Positions 45,112 through 55,197 are shown, counted from the first letter of the stretch. The stretch is 64,000 bases of DNA from Caldifarciminota bacterium SM23_42 (GCA_001303785.1 LJUJ01000001.1:275864-339863), one strand, 5' to 3'. The notes: generated by a model not told the origin, from the sequence alone. Made by a program: numbers and translations.

Positions 45112-45790
45112 GCATGACGTGCGCATCCATTATCGTCTACTCAACCACAAGCATCTAACTGAGTTGAGGCTCATCAGAAGGGGAATGTTTCCGGCATGCA
45201 AAATCGTTAGCAATGTAGACAAATTTGTTGCCGTGTGCCGTCAGTGGAACGGCAAGAGAAATGTGTACGTTGGATTGAGAGACCGAAGAGCCACGCTTCG
45301 GTCTTGTGGTCGTACCGAAGATATCATAGCCATACAAGCAGTAGCCTTGGACATAGACCCGGTAAGAGAACCCGACACTCCTTCCACGAAAAATGAATTA
45401 GACGCAGCAATTCGTCTTTCTGAAACGATCGCTGGCTGGTTTGAAGAAACCGGCTATGTCAGACCATGGATTGCGGTGACGGGCAACGGTTGTTGCCTGT
45501 ATTTCTTCTTGCCTAGCAAGAGGATTAACGATGGAAATCGGTTAAGGATGACTAAAAGGATAGTAAATTTCGAGCGCTGGGTTAGAAGTAATTTCAAAAC
45601 AGAAATGGAAAAGCATAACTGCAACATCGATAGCATGTATGATTTGCCGAGAATTGTGCGCGTCATTGGTACTTACAATATCAAGGGCAAGAACACGACC
45701 AACAGACCATGGAGATTGTCCTACTGGTTACACAAGAAAACACAGCGTGCGGTGGACCAGAGGCTACTCGGTCGTTTACAGCGTTTCTGA
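45086..45790 (+). CDS. Archaeo-eukaryotic primase (AEP/PrimPol)-like protein
   Basis: 234 residues, basic C-terminus. ALDIDPVREPD gives the DxD metal motif; WIAVTGNGCCLYFFL matches the 'sGnGyHly' segment except that the usual His is Cys; and NIDSMYDLPRIVRVIGTYNIKG matches the third motif, with D and the R-x-P/GT-N-K signature. Such domains prime or repair DNA in plasmids, phages and host islands. No helicase or PriCT domain follows. Start 45086 is uncertain. It overlaps the small frame upstream, as in compact mobile cassettes. Confidence 0.55.
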   Translation: MNHIQHFNEHDVRIHYRLLNHKHLTELRLIRRGMFPACKIVSNVDKFVAVCRQWNGKRNVYVGLRDRRATLRSCGRTEDIIAIQAVALDIDPVREPDTPSTKNELDAAIRLSETIAGWFEETGYVRPWIAVTGNGCCLYFFLPSKRINDGNRLRMTKRIVNFERWVRSNFKTEMEKHNCNIDSMYDLPRIVRVIGTYNIKGKNTTNRPWRLSYWLHKKTQRAVDQRLLGRLQRF

Positions 45791-45802
45791 GCAAGCTTGA
45801 TG

Positions 45803-45830
45803 TTGACTTGACCGTTATTTGGTCTATAAT
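45803..45830 (+). promoter_or_regulatory. Sigma-70-like promoter of the alpha-2-macroglobulin gene
   Basis: TTGACT (45803-45808), 16 bp, TATAAT (45825-45830). The leader is about 108 nt and ends in AGGAGG. Confidence 0.65.
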
Positions 45831-45945
45831 TTCCTAGCGACAACAACCGAATCATTTCGATAATGCATTCAACTTTCTTTATAGCATTTTCAGTTTGCCC
45901 AATTCTTGTATTGCTACGCATGGGTTTACCAACCAGGAGGTATTG

Positions 45946-48900
45946 GTGAATAAATCAATCATCAAGGCAATTTTCGTTTGTATGGCCTTGCTTTGTGCTT
46001 TTTGCGGCAGAAAAGAAGCAAAAGTTGACATTATAACTGAAAGAATGCTAGCAACACAAGACACGATCCCCCTTGAGATAACACATATTTCACCGATCGG
46101 CAAGACCGAGGGTTATCAGGAAACATTCAAAATACTCATTGGTTTTAACCAACCGATGGTGCCACTGCAGGAAATCCGACGAGCGGTAAGCAGCGGGCCT
46201 TTGATGATCAAACCCACAATAGACGGCACTTACCAGTGGTTGGGCACTCGTACCCTAGCCTTTATACCAAGTGATACAATTCAGCCGGGTACTGTATTCG
46301 AGGTTAAGTTGTTTAAGAAAAGAATAAGGTCACTCACCGGAATGATCTTACACGCGGATACAACCTGGACATTCGAGAGTGTCCGACCAAGGTTAGTGTC
46401 ATCGCTGCCTTACCAAGGAGCACAATTCATTGATCTGAAATCGCGAATATACTTACGTTTCAATATTGAAATGTCCCCGGAGCGAATCGGTGACAAGATA
46501 AAAATATACTATACCGAAGGCATGCCTTCAAAAGTATGGTGCGGTACGGTGCGATCAAAGTCGCCTCGTTTCCGGGGTGAAATTAGGTTTAGCGCACGTC
46601 ACCTGCGTGATGAGGAAAAGAGTGATTATCCGCTCAAAGACTGGGAAAACAACAAAACCCTGGTACTTACACCAAAAAACAGGTTACCGGTAGAATCACA
46701 AATTGAGGTCTTTCTCTATCCTGGGCTGCTCGCGCGGCAGGGCAACTTAGGGTTCGATCAAGAAGAAGCGTTGCGATTCAATACCTACAACAATTTCGCA
46801 CTGCTGAGTCACAGCTCGCAGATACCTGGGGAGCAAGCACTTCGGCTTTGTTTTTCCAATGACGTTGTCATGAAGGAACTGATGGGCAAAATCAGTATTG
46901 AGCCCGGTGTGGAGATACCATTGGAATACATGGAAGATGAATGGAGCACGAGTGATGTACATCTCTACTTACCCTTCGAACCAAACAAGAAATATGATGT
47001 TCGCATAAGTAAAAGTCTCAGGGATATATACGGAAGCCCGCTGGATCAAGATTATCGCTTTGTACTGGAAGTAGGCGACTACACGCCCCACGTTGATATG
47101 CCGACGGGAATATCCATAGTAGAATCCAAAAGCGACCTGAGATTTCCTGTAAACGCGGTGAATGTAGACAGTGTGTATCTGCAATTAGCTAGGTTAAATA
47201 TCGATGAGGCGGTGCCTTTTCTTAACACCCGCGATCTTTTCTACTCACAAAGGAAATACAATCCATCCAGTGCACAATTTTTCGGGGTTCATCGTTATTT
47301 TCATATCAACACGTTCAGCACGTTACGCAATCAACAGACACTCGTCCCGATTGAACTCAAGGATATCTTGGGTACCGAGCAAACGGGCCTCGTGTTCATT
47401 CAGCTCGATCACTTGGGGCAAACACGGCATAGTCGTGATTATCGTTACCTGAAAGCATTTTTGGATGTCGGAGACATCGGGGTAACCTGGAAGTACTCTC
47501 CAGAAAATAACTTGATATGGACCACGTCGCTAAATGATGCAAAACCGATTAAGAATGCCAAAGTCCAAATTCGGAACAAAAACAATCGCATATTCTGGGA
47601 AGGACGAACCGATGCCGCTGGATTTTGCGAATCACCCGGCTGGGCCGAATTGGGAGGGGTTCGAACAAAGACAACCTATGAGTACGAAGATGAATACGAA
47701 ATGTATGAATACGAGGCATATGATGAACCGGATTTGTGGTTGACAATACGGACGGATAACGATCAGGCGATCCTCTCGAACCAATGGAGTTTCGGTATTG
47801 ACCCGTGGAGATTCAATATCGCCTACAACTGGTATGTGACGCCTGAAGAATATGAGGCCTACATCTTTACCGAAAAGGGTCTTTACCGCTCAGGAGAGAC
47901 CGTTCGCGTGAAGGGCCTCTTAAGAGAGAAGAAAAAAGGGCAATGGGAACTACCCGATGTCCGGTATGTGTATTTCACGGTCCGCAACTCACGTGGCGAG
48001 GTGATTTTGGTTGATACACTAAGAATCAACACGTACGGTGCTTTTCATCAGAATATCCCGTTAGATAGTGATGCACCTACCGGCGTGTATTCAATAAACG
48101 CAACTTTGTTGGGTAAGGCCCGTACCTTTTATGAGACGTTCCGCGTAGAAGCCTATCGTCCTGCAGAATTCGAGGTCAAGGTTTCGGCCCAAAAGGATAC
48201 CTTCATTGCCGAAGAGACCTTCAAGGGGCTTATCGAAGGACGCTATCTCTTTGGTATGCCCATGAAAGACGCTGGAGTCACGTGGAGTTTGAGGCGTAGC
48301 TATCATTATCTGAGTTTCCACAGGCATGCAGGCTACCGATTCGGTGAGTACATTGAGGGGAGTGAAGGCGAACTTCTCAGTTCTGGAAGGGGTAAACTGA
48401 ACCAAAACGGCGAGTACCCGGTTTCGGTAAGGCTCTCAAAGGATGATATTTACGCGCCGTCGTTAATTCACTTCGAAGGTATTGTGACTGCACCCAACAT
48501 GACAACCGTAGCAAAGGAGCAAAACTGGCTAGTCTTGAACGCCAACTACTTGATTGGGTTAAAAACATCCAAGTACTTATATGTGTTAGGTGACACGGTT
48601 GATTTGAATGCTATTACGGTCAATCCTGCGGGAAACGTGATCGATAACAAACAGATGAAAATCGAAGTCTTCAAGACCGAGTGGAAATCTATCAAGAAAG
48701 CACGTCTGGGCGGCAGGTACGAATGGATTAGTGAAAGGGTAGAGACGAAGGTCAGTGAACAGAATCTCAAGAGCCGCCAAGGCTCAACCATCGTGCGGAT
48801 TGCGCCTGAATCTCCTGGTTATTATTACGTCCGCGCTCATGGCATGGACAACAGGCGAAGAAAAACTGCGACCAGAACGTATTTCTATGTTGCCGGCCAC

Positions 48901-51675
48901 GGCTACGCCGGCTGGGAAATGAGGGACGATGATATCATTGAATTGGTTGCCGATAAAGACAACTACGATGTAGGCGACACGGCGCGCATCCTGGTGAAAT
49001 CCCCATATGACTCAGCACAATGTCTCGTCACCCTGGAAAGAGAACTCGTCATGGGAAAATTCACGAAGCAGCTGCAGGGTAATGCCGACTACTTGGAAGT
49101 GCCAATAAAATCGATCTATTTACCCAATATCTATGTTTGCGTCACCCTGTTGCGTGGACGGGTTAAGGGATTGACGTGGGATGATAACGCAAAGCAGGAT
49201 ATGGGCAAACCTCAATTCAAGATCGGGTACTTGAACCTGAACATTAATGCCGATGAGAAACGCTTAAGAGTCAAGGCCAGTCCCGATAGATTGGAATACC
49301 GGCCGAGAGACAGTGTCACGATCAGTCTTGAAGTGAGCGACCATAAGAACCGGGGCGTCGCCAATAGTGAGGTTACGCTGTTCGTCGTTGATTTGGGCGT
49401 TCTTAACCTCATTGATTTTCGAACACCCGATCCATTTCGACACTTCTATGGCAGTCGACCGCTCTCGGTAAGAACAATAGAATCGCGTGTGAATATTCTT
49501 GGGGAGCGCAGTTACGGTGAGAAAGGCGAGGAACGCGGAGGGGGCGGTGCATTCAGCGAGGGTGTTTCCTACCGAGAGAAATTCATTGCCACTGCCTTTT
49601 ACAGGGCCGACATTGTCACAAACAAACAGGGTAGGGGTAAGGTGATATTCGAACTTCCCGATAACCTTACGAAATTCAAGATCATGGCGGTCGCTCAGAC
49701 CAAGATGTCCCAATTTGGTAAGGCTGAATCCACGCTGGCCGTCAACCTGCCTTTCCTCATGACTCCCTCGACACCAAGGTTCGCTCGTGTCGGAGATGAA
49801 TTCAACGCCGGCGTCGTACTACACAATCGTACTGACAGAAAAGAGAGGGCTTATGTGCAGTGTTCGGTAACCGGGATGGAGCGATTCGATGAGGCAAATA
49901 AGGAAGTCGTGCTGCCGGCGAACAGTAGCAAGGAGGTGATGTACCGTTTTAATGCAGAAAAACAAGGTGAGGTTGCATTAGAATTCAAGTCACGAATGGG
50001 CAAGGAAACCGACGCGTTAAGATTGCGAATTTCAGTAGTACAACCTCCTCTCTTTGAAGCGGTGGCTACTTTCTCGTCCACCGAGGATTCATCAGTGGAG
50101 GCGCTCGTTGTTCCTTCCGAAATCCACGAGAGTATGGGTGGTTTCGATGTTGCTCTATCGTCCACTGTACTTGCGGGTATGGAGCGGGGTGTTGAGTTTC
50201 TATGGGATTATCCTTACCTCTGTCTCGAGCAGCAAATGTCAAAGATCCTTCCGCTGATTGTTGGCGAAGAACTTATAAACCAGTTTGGATTGGCCCAGGT
50301 TACCGGTAAAGCGTTACGCGACACCGTGCAGTCCATACTGAACAATGCTTCTGAATACCAGAAATCGGCCGGTGGATATGTCTACTTCAAAGAATCCGAC
50401 TACCCATGTGCCTACCTTTCTGCATACACAATGTACGTTCAGTATCGCGCTAAAAAAGCGGGCTACAATATCGACAAAGAAACAATCAAGAATGGCATTG
50501 GTTACCTGCAACGTGTCCTGCGTTGGCAGGATGTTGACTGGACGTACCCCTATGATGATTATGCAAGATTAACCACCAAAGCCTTCTGTCTTTATTCGCT
50601 CGCGCTCTGGGGGGAGTATGAACACGCATATACAGCGCGTCTGTTCGAGCGCCGTGACCAGCTCTCGATCTTCGGTAAAACACTGCTCCTGAAAGCGGGT
50701 CGTCTGATCGGGCTTGGAAATACTTTTGAAAGTACATTAAGAGCCGACCTCATGAACAAGATAAAAGTTTCTCCGACCAGTGCCCATTTCGAGGAAAACG
50801 TGGGCGGGGGCTGGACTTTCCCATCCCCGGCAAAGGTTACAGCGTTTGTAGCGCAGACACTGATCGAATTGGATATCCACTTTCCATTTGCAGACCAAAC
50901 CGCACGCTGGTTGGTTCAGGAAAGAAGTAAGAAAACAAAGCCAACCACCCATGAGAATGCCTTTGTCTTCGATGCGTTCGTAACCTACTACAACAGATAC
51001 GAGGGTAAAGAACCGGACTTTGTTGCCACCGTATTGCTCGGCGGCGAAGAACTATTGAGAAAACCGTTTAAGGGTCGAACTAATGCAAAACCGGAAAAAC
51101 TCCATATCGCCTTTGATCAGATAGCAAGGGATACACTACTCCCAGTCACGATCAAAAAACAGGGGACGGGACGTGTCTACTACACCTTGCGCATGTCTTA
51201 CGCGCTGATGGAAAAGCCCTACCCATTCGACCGAGGCTTCTATGTATGGAAGGATATCTTTACCCTTGATGGCAAACCCGCAAAGAAGTTCAAGAGGGGA
51301 GAGGTCTACAAAGTCGTCGTGCATGTCGTCACTCCGGAAACGAGGTTCTTTGCGGTCGTCGATGACCCACTCCCAGCCGGTTTTGTCCCAATACAAACAT
51401 CCTTTGCGACCGAGTCGAGAGAAATCAGAGAGCATCATCGAACAGCCCGCGGGGAAGAACGAGGCCACTGGTGGGGAAGTTTCGACCATGAAGAATACTA
51501 CGATGATAGGATATTACTTTTTGCCCAACAACTCTTTCCCGGCGAGCATACAAAGGTTTACTTCGTACGCGCCGCGAGCCCGGGAAGATTCCTGAACCCG
51601 ATAACCAAAGCCGAGGAGATGTATGCGCCTGAAGTTTTCGGCTCCTCAATTCAGCGATACATAACAATAGACTGA
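45946..51675 (+). CDS. Bacterial alpha-2-macroglobulin family lipoprotein (YfhM-like)
   Basis: 1909 residues, start GTG 45946 behind AGGAGG. Lipoprotein-type N-terminus (FVCMALLCAFCGRKE), again with Phe before the Cys. Many MG-type beta domains follow, then an A2M region with thioester motif CLEQ at about 1426-1429 (YPYLCLEQQMSK) and terpene-cyclase-like helices. It should trap proteases in the periplasm through the Cys-Gln thioester. It sits 5 nt upstream of a class 1C PBP gene, the same pair as yfhM-pbpC in E. coli. Confidence 0.9.
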   Translation: MNKSIIKAIFVCMALLCAFCGRKEAKVDIITERMLATQDTIPLEITHISPIGKTEGYQETFKILIGFNQPMVPLQEIRRAVSSGPLMIKPTIDGTYQWLGTRTLAFIPSDTIQPGTVFEVKLFKKRIRSLTGMILHADTTWTFESVRPRLVSSLPYQGAQFIDLKSRIYLRFNIEMSPERIGDKIKIYYTEGMPSKVWCGTVRSKSPRFRGEIRFSARHLRDEEKSDYPLKDWENNKTLVLTPKNRLPVESQIEVFLYPGLLARQGNLGFDQEEALRFNTYNNFALLSHSSQIPGEQALRLCFSNDVVMKELMGKISIEPGVEIPLEYMEDEWSTSDVHLYLPFEPNKKYDVRISKSLRDIYGSPLDQDYRFVLEVGDYTPHVDMPTGISIVESKSDLRFPVNAVNVDSVYLQLARLNIDEAVPFLNTRDLFYSQRKYNPSSAQFFGVHRYFHINTFSTLRNQQTLVPIELKDILGTEQTGLVFIQLDHLGQTRHSRDYRYLKAFLDVGDIGVTWKYSPENNLIWTTSLNDAKPIKNAKVQIRNKNNRIFWEGRTDAAGFCESPGWAELGGVRTKTTYEYEDEYEMYEYEAYDEPDLWLTIRTDNDQAILSNQWSFGIDPWRFNIAYNWYVTPEEYEAYIFTEKGLYRSGETVRVKGLLREKKKGQWELPDVRYVYFTVRNSRGEVILVDTLRINTYGAFHQNIPLDSDAPTGVYSINATLLGKARTFYETFRVEAYRPAEFEVKVSAQKDTFIAEETFKGLIEGRYLFGMPMKDAGVTWSLRRSYHYLSFHRHAGYRFGEYIEGSEGELLSSGRGKLNQNGEYPVSVRLSKDDIYAPSLIHFEGIVTAPNMTTVAKEQNWLVLNANYLIGLKTSKYLYVLGDTVDLNAITVNPAGNVIDNKQMKIEVFKTEWKSIKKARLGGRYEWISERVETKVSEQNLKSRQGSTIVRIAPESPGYYYVRAHGMDNRRRKTATRTYFYVAGHGYAGWEMRDDDIIELVADKDNYDVGDTARILVKSPYDSAQCLVTLERELVMGKFTKQLQGNADYLEVPIKSIYLPNIYVCVTLLRGRVKGLTWDDNAKQDMGKPQFKIGYLNLNINADEKRLRVKASPDRLEYRPRDSVTISLEVSDHKNRGVANSEVTLFVVDLGVLNLIDFRTPDPFRHFYGSRPLSVRTIESRVNILGERSYGEKGEERGGGGAFSEGVSYREKFIATAFYRADIVTNKQGRGKVIFELPDNLTKFKIMAVAQTKMSQFGKAESTLAVNLPFLMTPSTPRFARVGDEFNAGVVLHNRTDRKERAYVQCSVTGMERFDEANKEVVLPANSSKEVMYRFNAEKQGEVALEFKSRMGKETDALRLRISVVQPPLFEAVATFSSTEDSSVEALVVPSEIHESMGGFDVALSSTVLAGMERGVEFLWDYPYLCLEQQMSKILPLIVGEELINQFGLAQVTGKALRDTVQSILNNASEYQKSAGGYVYFKESDYPCAYLSAYTMYVQYRAKKAGYNIDKETIKNGIGYLQRVLRWQDVDWTYPYDDYARLTTKAFCLYSLALWGEYEHAYTARLFERRDQLSIFGKTLLLKAGRLIGLGNTFESTLRADLMNKIKVSPTSAHFEENVGGGWTFPSPAKVTAFVAQTLIELDIHFPFADQTARWLVQERSKKTKPTTHENAFVFDAFVTYYNRYEGKEPDFVATVLLGGEELLRKPFKGRTNAKPEKLHIAFDQIARDTLLPVTIKKQGTGRVYYTLRMSYALMEKPYPFDRGFYVWKDIFTLDGKPAKKFKRGEVYKVVVHVVTPETRFFAVVDDPLPAGFVPIQTSFATESREIREHHRTARGEERGHWWGSFDHEEYYDDRILLFAQQLFPGEHTKVYFVRAASPGRFLNPITKAEEMYAPEVFGSSIQRYITID

Positions 51676-51680
51676 AAGGC

Positions 51681-53915
51681 ATGAAGTACGTACTCCTTGC
51701 CACACTAATGGCAATTGCGATATTCTTTGCGATCCCAGTCTCGCAGGAAAGACTATACCCAGTTTGCTTCGGTTCCGTGCAAATATGCGATCGAAATGGC
51801 CAGCTGCTGCGCGAGGTATTGTCATTCGATCATAAGACTAGTGTTTGGGTGCCACTCGAGGCAGTATCCCCTTCGATGATAATGGCAACCATAATACAAG
51901 AGGATAAGCGGTTTCTCTTTCACACAGGGGTCGATTTTTTCGCCTTGACCCGAGCCATGTTCAATAACATGAAACATGGCAAAATCCTTTCGGGCGGTTC
52001 AACGATCACAATGCAGGTGGCAAAGATGGCGTTGAATCTCAGAAGCCGTAGTGTCATCAGTAAAATACTCCAGATGTTGTATGCCCTAAAGATCGAACTG
52101 CATCTGACAAAAAAACAGATTCTTGAGATCTACATGAACCGCGCACCATACGGCAATCAAACCTATGGAATCGAAGCCGCCACGAGATTCTATTTTAGGA
52201 AAAGTGCCGATCAGTTGTCATTGGGCGAGTCATGTATGCTCGCGGTTATCCCCAGAGCACCTACATTACTGAATCCGTATGCGAGTGGCCAGACACTACC
52301 AGAGGTCAAGAGCAGACTGTTGGACAAATTAAGCAGACATTATTACGTAGATGCGACATCATATGAAATGGCATCCATGGAGCCGCTACAATTAGTAAAC
52401 AAAGACCTTAATTTCGAGGCGCCGCATTTCGTTGACCATATCTTAGCACTTTTGGGGAGGGAAGATATTCTTGGTATCGCGCGCGTGAAGACAACTATTG
52501 ACCGCTTGCTCCAGGATGAGCTCGAGAAGCTATTATTCACCACTCTTGAGTCGCTAAAGGATTATAATGTCAATCAAGGTGCGATACTCGTTATGAGCGT
52601 TGAAACCGGTGAGGTTCTTGCGATGGTGGGGTCAAAAGATTATTTTGACGCTAAAGAAGGGCAGGTTAATGGTTGCTTGTCCCTTAGACAACCAGGTTCC
52701 AGTATCAAACCCTTTCTCTACGCATTAGCGCTGACCTCGGGTATGAGTTTATCCGAGGTGCTGCCTGACACCGTCGTCGAATTTCCTCTGCGTGACGGAA
52801 CGCACTTTGTACCGCATAATTATGGCCGTCAATATCATGGCCCGACACGCTTGCGCGAGGCACTCGCCTCGTCATTCAATGTACCCGCTGTATTTCTAAT
52901 CGAAAGGCTTGGCGTTCAGAGATTTCATGATTTGTTAAGGAATTTGGGGTTCAGGAGTCTAAACAGAAGCGCGCATCACTATGGGCTGTCATTGAGTCTT
53001 GGCGCCGGTGAAGTATCGCTGATGGAATTAGTAAATGCCTATCGAGTATTTGCCAGGAAGGGTGTCATAGAAGATGCGTGCACAATTACCAGTATCTATG
53101 ACCATCGGGGAGAGAAGATGCAATGGCTTAGGGAATATTCAGAACAAGTCATACCAGTAGAAGTCGCCTACTTGATCACCGATATTCTTTCGGATAATGC
53201 TAGCCGTATCAAGGCATTCGGTGTCGACAACCCATTACACATGCCTTTCGCGTGTGCCGTGAAGACGGGCACCTCTAAGGACTTCCGTGACAACTGGTGC
53301 GTTGGATACACCACCAAATACATGGTGGGAACATGGGTTGGCAACTTCAGCGGGGCGTCGATGCAGGGTGTATCAGGGATTTCTGGGGCGGCGCCGCTTT
53401 TTCGTGACGTGATGCTCGAATTACACAACCAAGACCCTCCTGAGGGCTTCGAACAACCCACAACACTCGTAAGTAGACGAATCTGTGCCGGTTCTGGGCA
53501 GATTGCGAGCCGTGGTTGCGCCAAGACCATTGAAGAGCTTTTCATCTCAGGAACTGAGCCACGAGATACCTGCTGGGTACACAACAACGTAACCAAGGCT
53601 GATAGGACAGACTCTGACCGGCATCACATTCTGAAAGGACCTACGGCACAGCTGCAAATCCTCAATCCCACGAATGGCGATGTATTCAAGATCGATCCTC
53701 ACGCCTCACCGCATTCCCAGGGTATACGGTTCGTAATCCAGGTGTGTGAGGGAGTAGAAGAGGTCACTCTGCGTCTAGACGGCAAGGTAATTGGTAGTGA
53801 GAAGTATCCATTCGAACGTTTCTGGCATCCCACACGCGGAGAGCATGACTTGGCAGTATATGCAAGTGGTACAGGCAAGGAGTACGTTGATCGTGTTTCT
53901 TTCACAGTATACTAA
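51681..53915 (+). CDS. pbpC: Penicillin-binding protein 1C
   Basis: 744 residues. N-terminal membrane anchor; GT51 transglycosylase (EDKRFLFHTGVDFFALTRA...GGSTITMQVAKM); transpeptidase with SxxK in GSSIKPFLY, SSFNVP and KTGTSKDFRDNW near 528; and a C-terminal BiPBP domain. It makes or repairs peptidoglycan. The pairing with alpha-2-macroglobulin suggests joint wall repair and defence after membrane breach. Confidence 0.92.
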   Translation: MKYVLLATLMAIAIFFAIPVSQERLYPVCFGSVQICDRNGQLLREVLSFDHKTSVWVPLEAVSPSMIMATIIQEDKRFLFHTGVDFFALTRAMFNNMKHGKILSGGSTITMQVAKMALNLRSRSVISKILQMLYALKIELHLTKKQILEIYMNRAPYGNQTYGIEAATRFYFRKSADQLSLGESCMLAVIPRAPTLLNPYASGQTLPEVKSRLLDKLSRHYYVDATSYEMASMEPLQLVNKDLNFEAPHFVDHILALLGREDILGIARVKTTIDRLLQDELEKLLFTTLESLKDYNVNQGAILVMSVETGEVLAMVGSKDYFDAKEGQVNGCLSLRQPGSSIKPFLYALALTSGMSLSEVLPDTVVEFPLRDGTHFVPHNYGRQYHGPTRLREALASSFNVPAVFLIERLGVQRFHDLLRNLGFRSLNRSAHHYGLSLSLGAGEVSLMELVNAYRVFARKGVIEDACTITSIYDHRGEKMQWLREYSEQVIPVEVAYLITDILSDNASRIKAFGVDNPLHMPFACAVKTGTSKDFRDNWCVGYTTKYMVGTWVGNFSGASMQGVSGISGAAPLFRDVMLELHNQDPPEGFEQPTTLVSRRICAGSGQIASRGCAKTIEELFISGTEPRDTCWVHNNVTKADRTDSDRHHILKGPTAQLQILNPTNGDVFKIDPHASPHSQGIRFVIQVCEGVEEVTLRLDGKVIGSEKYPFERFWHPTRGEHDLAVYASGTGKEYVDRVSFTVY

Positions 53916-54021
53916 TCTTAGTAGAATTAATAATTTGCTTGATGAACCGACAACAAACAACGCGAAACTGATTATTATGTCAAATATTTCAAGTGATATA
54001 TGAACGCAAGGAGAAGAGTAT

Positions 54022-54546
54022 TTGAAGGCTCCGGTTCCTGGTGAAACAGGGCTGATCATACTGCCGCCCCCTGAGGTGAGAACTGAGGTGGATATGTGGC
54101 GGCGCATTTTCAAGGCATACGAGGGGTCATTGACGCCACACATAACGATCGTGTACCCGTTTGTACCTCAAAAAATATGGGAAGCGTCACGCCGAGCCAC
54201 CGTTGACACCCTCCGCAGCACGCATCCCTTCAACGTCAAATTACGAGAATTGGGTACCTTTATCCACGATGAGTCCGTACTGTGGTTAAAACCAGAAGAT
54301 GGGAATAATCTCTTGAAAATTCGTGCAAAAATGCAAAGTATATTCTCGGCATATACGCCTGCCTCATCGCTGGCCTATGTGCCACACCTGACCTTGGGTT
54401 TCTTCAAGTCAGTTCAGGAACTGCATAGAGCCCGCAAGACCGTACAAAAGCAGATAGAGCCCTTGGAATTCACCGTGGATAAAATTATCTATGCAGTCTT
54501 CATCGATGTTGGATGGCGCATCCACGACCATATCAATCTTGTATAG
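54022..54546 (+). CDS. 2H phosphoesterase (LigT/CPDase-like)
   Basis: 174 residues, start TTG behind AAGGAGAAG. Two HxT motifs (His40-Ile-Thr42 in TPHITIVYPF and His122-Leu-Thr124 in PHLTLGFF) form the active site of the 2H superfamily, which opens 2',3'-cyclic or ADP-ribose 1'',2''-cyclic phosphates. The gene is 34 nt ahead of a macro-domain gene. In yeast the same two activities act in sequence on ADP-ribose cyclic phosphate. Confidence 0.85.
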   Translation: MKAPVPGETGLIILPPPEVRTEVDMWRRIFKAYEGSLTPHITIVYPFVPQKIWEASRRATVDTLRSTHPFNVKLRELGTFIHDESVLWLKPEDGNNLLKIRAKMQSIFSAYTPASSLAYVPHLTLGFFKSVQELHRARKTVQKQIEPLEFTVDKIIYAVFIDVGWRIHDHINLV

Positions 54547-54580
54547 ACATGAATGAGGCACCTGTGAAGAGGAGGAGGCA

Positions 54581-55129
54581 ATGAAAGAAATCGTTTCAGG
54601 CATTGTTATCGAATGCGTCCGAGGCAATATTGCCGCACAAAGAGATATCACTGCCGTGGTGAATGCGGCCAATGCGGAGCTGATGAGCGGGGCAGGCGTG
54701 GCCGGAGCAATTCACCGGGCGGCAGGGCCAGCATTAGAAGAAGAGTGCCGGTCGTTAGCACCGATTAAACCTGGTGAGGCTGTGATCACGGGTGGACACA
54801 AGCTGGCTAACCGTTTTGTCATACATTGTCTCGGCCCAGTTTATGGAGTTGATGAACCGGCTGCTGAAATTTTGGCTAATTGTTATCGGAACGCACTGCG
54901 ACTCGCCGAGCAGAGCAAAATAGATTCTGTAGGCTTTCCAGCAATATCGACCGGTATTTTTGGTTACCCGATTGAGGCAGCTGCAGAAGTGGCTTTGAAG
55001 GCGGTCATGGAAGTCTTGCCTAATTTACGATATGTCAAGCGTGTCCGTTTTGTGCTCTATGATGAGGAAGCCCGTAAGATCTACAAAAATACGCTCTTGT
55101 TGTTGTTATCCGAGGCAAATAAGAAATAA
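54581..55129 (+). CDS. Macro-domain (ADP-ribose-processing) protein
   Basis: 182 residues. AVVNAANAELMSGAGVAGAIHRAAG and VGFPAISTGIFGYPIEAAAEVA are the two nucleotide-binding loops of macro domains of the YmdB/Af1521 kind. It should bind ADP-ribose or act on O-acetyl-ADP-ribose or ADP-ribose-1''-phosphate. Shine-Dalgarno AGGAGG is strong. Likely cotranscribed with the 2H phosphoesterase upstream. Confidence 0.9.
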   Translation: MKEIVSGIVIECVRGNIAAQRDITAVVNAANAELMSGAGVAGAIHRAAGPALEEECRSLAPIKPGEAVITGGHKLANRFVIHCLGPVYGVDEPAAEILANCYRNALRLAEQSKIDSVGFPAISTGIFGYPIEAAAEVALKAVMEVLPNLRYVKRVRFVLYDEEARKIYKNTLLLLLSEANKK

Positions 55130-55197
55130 GTACTACTCTACTGACCTAGATTCTGGGCTGTTGATCTGTTGGGATGGTATTGGGCGTACTGATTCAG

